Program-made: the position numbers and the translations under genes | Shown: positions 5,044 through 8,050 of the stretch, in pieces | How the letters are laid out: each line of letters begins with the position of its first letter | How positions within the stretch are numbered: position 1 is the stretch's first letter | Assembly (NCBI GenBank): GCA_905373705.1 | Contig: CAJPUA010000031.1 | Span: 1-8,050 of the forward strand | Direction: 5' to 3' | DNA from: an uncultured Schwartzia sp. | GTDB lineage: Bacteria > Bacillota > Negativicutes > Selenomonadales > Selenomonadaceae | DNA length: 8,050 bases | The notes under the pieces: generated by a model | Seen by the model: the letters and a program-made list of their open reading frames with translations, nothing else | Databases searched by the model: none | Told to the model about the DNA's origin: nothing

Positions 5044-5522
5044 CTAAAATACTTTTTGTCTGCCATGGCAATATCTGCCGCTCGCCGATGGCGGAGTTTG
5101 TCATGAAGGAGCTGGTGCGGCGCGCCGGACGGACAGCGCAGTTTGCGATCGCGTCGGCGGCGACGTCGACGGACGAGATCGGCGCCGACGTTTATCAAGG
5201 GACGCAGGAGGAACTGACACGGCACGGGATCCCTTTCTCGCACCGACACGCGCGGCAGGTCACGCGGGAGGATTACGACCGCTGGGATCATCTGGTGGTG
5301 ATGGATAAAGCGAATCTCGCGGCGATGCCGGGACTGGTCGGGCCGGATCGCGCGGGAAAAGTGCGGCGGCTCCTGGAGTTTGCCGGAGAGGCGCGGGATG
5401 TCGCCGACCCATGGTACACCGGCGATTTTACGACGGCGTACCGGGATATTTCCCGCGGCTGCGAGGCTCTTTTAAAAACGCTCTGCCCGGATCCTGCGCC
5501 CGCCGAGACCAAAGGCAAATAA
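5040..5522 (+). CDS. Low-molecular-weight protein tyrosine phosphatase
   Basis: A 160-residue phosphatase of the LMW-PTP family (Wzb/YwlE type), full length. The P-loop CX5RS sits at the N-terminus: nucleophile Cys8 and Arg14-Ser15 in CHGNICRS. The general-acid loop is Asp123-Pro124 in DPWYTGDF. It removes phosphate from tyrosine, or in YwlE-like members from arginine, in cytoplasmic proteins; the substrate cannot be told here. AAAGGA at 5028-5033 lies 6 bases before the ATG, which overlaps the hepT stop as ATGA, so translation is probably coupled to the toxin gene. GC content is visibly higher than in all genes to the left, which suggests the native chromosomal block begins here and the TA pair was placed in front of it. 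The last ~12 residues (Pro/Ala/Lys-rich) are unstructured. Confidence 0.5.
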   Translation: MTKILFVCHGNICRSPMAEFVMKELVRRAGRTAQFAIASAATSTDEIGADVYQGTQEELTRHGIPFSHRHARQVTREDYDRWDHLVVMDKANLAAMPGLVGPDRAGKVRRLLEFAGEARDVADPWYTGDFTTAYRDISRGCEALLKTLCPDPAPAETKGK

Positions 5523-5569
5523 CCGGCGCGCGAAGATTTCCCTGCCATAAAAAGAGAGGACGTGGCTGA

Positions 5570-7450
5570 ATGAAGCCGGAGCTTTATACGGAAGAAGAAT
5601 GGAACGCCGTAGAAGCGCACATTAATACGTATTACGGCAAGGTCGAAAATGTCTTTCACGAAATTGTTTCCCCGGATATTCATGTGGATATTTATATCGT
5701 TCCCCCCGGCGACAGGTGGGGCTATTACCGGCTGGTTACGCTGGGCATGGGCGCGCACCGCATGGCGGTTCCCGCGGATCTGAAGGAGCATAAGCTGGAA
5801 CGCGCCGAGCTCACGATCGCGCTCGGCGCCGATTGGAAGATCAATGACGACGACGAGAAATGGTACTGGCCGATCCGGCTTTTAAAGGTGCTGGCCCGCC
5901 TGCCGATGGAAAGCGACACCTGGCTGGGCTGGGGGCACTCGATCGAAAACGGCGGTCCTTTTGCCGACAACACAGCGCTGTGCGCGTCGCTCCTCGTTAC
6001 GCCTTTCGGGGTGGAGGAGGAGGGCTTTGTCTGCCCCTTGCCCAACGGCGACGAAGTGAATTTTTATCAGGTCATACCGCTCTATCAGAATGAGCTGGAG
6101 TATAAGCAGGCCCACGGGACCGATGCGCTGCTTCTCAGGCTGCTGTCGGCGGGATTTGTCGTACGCCCCGACCGCCCCAACGCCCTGACGGATTTCGTGA
6201 TGGACGACGCGGCCTGGCACCTTGAAATCCTCCAGGAGAAGCGGCTTCCCGTCGAGGAAATTACCGCCTGTAATCATCTGGCGATTTACCTACGCTGGTG
6301 CCTTGCGCATGGATTATTAAGCAAGAAATTCTTAGCGCTTCACGGTGCGGCGCTTCGCCAGACGAAAAAAGCTCCCGCTGCAAACGGCTTGCGGGAATTC
6401 ATTCGGCGGGAGCTGCACGGTCATTTGAAGCGCGGCTATTTCAATGAGGACGGAGCCGCCTTCGCGGATTATTATTACGGCGACGGCGGCGGCGCGCCCT
6501 ATTTCCCTTCCGACATTGACGATTACGCCCTGCGCTATTTTGGCGCCGCGCGTTACTACTCCGAGGAATTCAAGGATGAGGCGTACCTTTTCGTCCCCTT
6601 TAACGAAGCGTATTATCAGGACATGGCGCGGATCATGGATCGCCGCTGGATCGCGTGGCAGAACCAAAAAGAACCCATCTCACCGGAGGACAGGGAGCCA
6701 GGTCCCTTGGCCGAGGCGCTGATCGCGTATCTTGACTGCGATTGCCAGTACTTTCCTCCCCTCGCCGACGACGATCCCATCACCGCCGCCTTTGGCTACG
6801 CTAAGCGGATCGGTGCGCGGGAAGGCTTCATCCCGGTTCTCGTCGCCGCGGACGAGGGTCTTTGGGAGGCGCTCATGGGAAATTCCGATCCCCAGAGCGA
6901 TAGCGCTGATAAAGCGTACACCTTTAACGCCGCCCGCGTCGAAGCGTACCGCGATAAGCTCCTCGCCCAGCCGGTAAAAGACGGGCGCGGCCTGCTCTCC
7001 AGCCGTCGCGAGGATTTCGCAAAGGACGCGGCGGATTCTCCGCCGGCGCGCGGCGAGGCCGAGGCAAATAACAGCTTCATGGGCTACTGGGATTACGAGA
7101 CAGGGAAAACGATACCGCTCATCCTCGCGGAAATTCCCGTGAAAAATCCGTGGGAGGTTTTCGCCTATCTCCCCTTTGGCGGCTGGAACGAATGCCCGGA
7201 CACCGCCGATTTGATGGCCGCCGTGAAATATTGGCACGAGCGCTACGGCGCGGTTCCGGCGGTGATGACCCACGACGTGCTGGAGTTCCTCCTGCCCGCT
7301 CCTGTCCCCCACGAAGCCGCGTGGGAAGTGGCTCAGGAGCATTACGCCTTCTGCCCCGACGTCATTGAGCAGAGCGGCGCGGATATGAGCGCCGGCAAGC
7401 TGTCGCGCGCGCTCATCAAGTCGCACGTCTGGCACTTCTGGTGGGATTAA
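5570..7450 (+). CDS. Multidomain SUFU / DUF4253 protein, possible poly-immunity protein
   Basis: A 626-residue cytoplasmic protein without signal or membrane segments. Residues ~25-200 form a suppressor-of-fused (SUFU) domain, with the typical WLGWGHSI (118-125) and FYQVIPLYQNEL (165-176). Residues ~205-290 resemble the HLAIYLRW-type module seen in other immunity-like proteins (perhaps DUF7832; name not certain). Residues ~280-400 I cannot assign. Residues ~415-626 are DUF4253: GFIPVLVA near 419, the block VMTHDVLEFLLP (565-576), YAFCPDVIEQ (592-601), and the C-terminal signature WHFWWD. A low-complexity linker (~485-500) interrupts this part. SUFU and related domains are known from predicted immunity proteins of polymorphic toxins, sometimes as tandem fusions. 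The function is otherwise unknown. AGAGAGGA (5553-5560) precedes the ATG at 9 bases; the gap from the phosphatase is 47 bases, so they are likely co-transcribed. Confidence 0.5.
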   Translation: MKPELYTEEEWNAVEAHINTYYGKVENVFHEIVSPDIHVDIYIVPPGDRWGYYRLVTLGMGAHRMAVPADLKEHKLERAELTIALGADWKINDDDEKWYWPIRLLKVLARLPMESDTWLGWGHSIENGGPFADNTALCASLLVTPFGVEEEGFVCPLPNGDEVNFYQVIPLYQNELEYKQAHGTDALLLRLLSAGFVVRPDRPNALTDFVMDDAAWHLEILQEKRLPVEEITACNHLAIYLRWCLAHGLLSKKFLALHGAALRQTKKAPAANGLREFIRRELHGHLKRGYFNEDGAAFADYYYGDGGGAPYFPSDIDDYALRYFGAARYYSEEFKDEAYLFVPFNEAYYQDMARIMDRRWIAWQNQKEPISPEDREPGPLAEALIAYLDCDCQYFPPLADDDPITAAFGYAKRIGAREGFIPVLVAADEGLWEALMGNSDPQSDSADKAYTFNAARVEAYRDKLLAQPVKDGRGLLSSRREDFAKDAADSPPARGEAEANNSFMGYWDYETGKTIPLILAEIPVKNPWEVFAYLPFGGWNECPDTADLMAAVKYWHERYGAVPAVMTHDVLEFLLPAPVPHEAAWEVAQEHYAFCPDVIEQSGADMSAGKLSRALIKSHVWHFWWD

Positions 7451-7478
7451 GACGTGCGCATTTCAGGAAGGAGTTCTC

Positions 7479-7694
7479 ATGTTTCATGATATTGGCCGAA
7501 CGCTGATGATCCTGGGCGCGGCGCTGCTTTTTTTCGGCGCCCTCGTTCATTTCGGCGGTCGCTTCCTCTCGCTGGGCGATCTTCCCGGCGATTTCCACTG
7601 GGAAAACGGCCGCACGTCGTTTTTCTTTCCGCTGGGAACCAGTCTCTTTATAAGCCTTCTCCTGACGATTCTGGCTAATCTCTTCCTGCGCTAA
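7479..7694 (+). CDS. DUF2905 family small membrane protein
   Basis: A 71-residue protein with two membrane segments, residues ~6-26 (GRTLMILGAALLFFGALVHF) and ~48-70 (FPLGTSLFISLLLTILANLF). A short loop between them carries the family signature LGDLPGDFHWENG. Length and motif match DUF2905, a widespread bacterial inner-membrane family without a known role. AGGAAGGAG (7465-7473) lies 5 bases before the ATG. It begins 28 bases after the SUFU/DUF4253 gene and is the last gene of the plus-strand run before the terminator at 7775-7814. Family assignment is confident; function is unknown. Confidence 0.5.
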   Translation: MFHDIGRTLMILGAALLFFGALVHFGGRFLSLGDLPGDFHWENGRTSFFFPLGTSLFISLLLTILANLFLR

Positions 7695-7774
7695 GTGTAA
7701 CGCCATAACAAAAGCTTCGAGGCGCGTGATTTTTCGCCGGCGGGAAAAGAATACACGCGATAGATATTGACAGC

Positions 7775-7814
7775 AAAAAAGAGAGCGCGTCACTTTGACG
7801 CGCCCTCTTTTTTT
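7775..7814. terminator. Strong bidirectional intrinsic terminator
   Basis: An A6 run leads into GAGAGCGCGTCA (7781-7792), then loop CTT, then TGACGCGCCCTC (7796-7807) and seven T (7808-7814). The stem pairs throughout apart from one A-C mismatch. Because A and T tracts flank both sides it can work for the plus-strand operon and for the minus-strand gene that stops at 7831, with which it is convergent. Confidence 0.5.
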
Positions 7815-7830
7815 GTGTTATCAATCGTAT

Positions 7831-8050
7831 TCAGTCCAAATCGTGCGGCACCATATCCTCGTCGCGCAGCGTGCCTTCTTTGGCGCGCTGTGCGAACTCC
7901 GCCGTCGCGGTGAAAAGGACGTCGCTGGAGCTGTTGAGCGCCGTTTCGCAGGAATCCTGCAAGACGCCGATGATGAAGCCGACGCCGACGACCTGCATGG
8001 CGAGATCGTTGTCGATGCCGAAAGAGGCGCACGCCACCGGAATAAGCAGC
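7831..8050 (-). CDS. Unknown small protein, C-terminal part (partial)
   Basis: A minus-strand frame enters from the right edge and ends with TGA at 7833-7831; about 72 residues are visible. The reading frame is open through the window edge (preceding residues LLIP), so the GTG at 8037 is not necessarily the start. The visible part has a hydrophobic stretch (LAMQVVGVGFIIGVL) followed by a polar helix-like region (SSSDVLFTATAEFAQRA) and an acidic end (EDMVPHDLD). I do not recognise the family. It is preferred over the overlapping frame at 7790-8032, whose product is arginine/histidine-rich low complexity, and it stops sensibly just before the shared terminator. Confidence 0.5.
   Translation of the reverse strand, partial: LLIPVACASFGIDNDLAMQVVGVGFIIGVLQDSCETALNSSSDVLFTATAEFAQRAKEGTLRDEDMVPHDLD

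Noticed and set aside
5288..5791. 167-codon minus-strand frame across the phosphatase and SUFU starts
   Set aside because: It spans two supported plus-strand genes and their gap, with no ribosome-binding site or recognisable domain.
6680..7435. 251-codon minus-strand open frame antisense to the SUFU/DUF4253 gene
   Set aside because: It lies wholly inside a well-supported gene with clear domain motifs. Long antisense frames are expected in GC-rich coding DNA, and its product shows no recognisable domain.
7790..8032. 80-codon minus-strand frame
   Set aside because: The product is Arg/His-rich low complexity and runs through the terminator. The other minus-strand frame ending at 7831 is more protein-like.
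1..8050. CRISPR array, tRNA or rRNA genes, insertion-sequence transposase
   Set aside because: No regularly spaced direct repeats, no tRNA/rRNA signatures noticed, and no transposase-like protein in any convincing frame.

Overview
The window reads as a diderm, LPS-type Firmicute (class Negativicutes: Veillonella, Selenomonas, Megasphaera or Dialister relatives). This is an inference. A two-partner-secretion outer-membrane transporter requires an outer membrane, while the DUF2905 and SUFU/DUF4253 proteins and the low-molecular-weight tyrosine phosphatase sit comfortably in Firmicutes. No rRNA or tRNA is present to settle the taxonomy.

Region 1 (about 1-4049) is the 3' end of a contact-dependent, two-partner-secretion polymorphic toxin locus. 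It opens with the variable C-terminal tail of a TpsA/CdiA-like exoprotein (1-647). Three small membrane-anchored proteins follow (637-1176, 1280-1741, 1888-2322); they look like immunity proteins and share one architecture. The locus ends with the TpsB/FhaC-family transporter (2367-4049). The order toxin, immunity genes, transporter resembles the Burkholderia bcpA-I-O-B layout rather than the E. coli cdiB-A-I layout. Between the genes lie scraps of older toxin modules: an 89-base pretoxin-like fragment before 1280, and a short toxin-tail/immunity-start fragment before 1888. A conserved junction sequence occurs three times (about 623, 1780 and 2353). It spans the end of an upstream frame (…P-x-I-E-D), a Shine-Dalgarno and a TTG start encoding L-K-(I/M)-x-x-F-G-K-E. 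The third copy forms the start and signal peptide of the TpsB gene itself. I think this junction is the most interesting feature here, because it looks like a recombination seam for cassette exchange.

Region 2 (4050-4322) is non-coding. It contains small hairpins and ends in a good sigma-70-like promoter (TTGCCA-17-TAAAAT). It may be an interspersed repeat.

Region 3 (4323-5043) is a MntA/HepT (MNT nucleotidyltransferase and HEPN RNase) toxin-antitoxin pair, with both genes carrying intact catalytic motifs. The genes overlap each other, and hepT overlaps the next gene by ATGA.

Region 4 (5040-7694) is clearly more GC-rich. It carries a low-molecular-weight protein tyrosine phosphatase, a 626-residue multidomain SUFU…DUF4253 protein, and a small DUF2905 membrane protein. 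All are co-directional and closely spaced, and they end at a strong bidirectional terminator (7775-7814). A partial minus-strand gene of unknown function runs off the right edge.

Taken together, the left part is an interbacterial-competition locus with orphan immunity genes, followed by a TA pair next to what looks like a more native GC-rich operon. SUFU and DUF4253 domains are themselves known from predicted immunity proteins, so the competition theme may extend into region 4. [Form note: the answer gave no feature confidence values; every 0.5 is a placeholder, not an estimate.]
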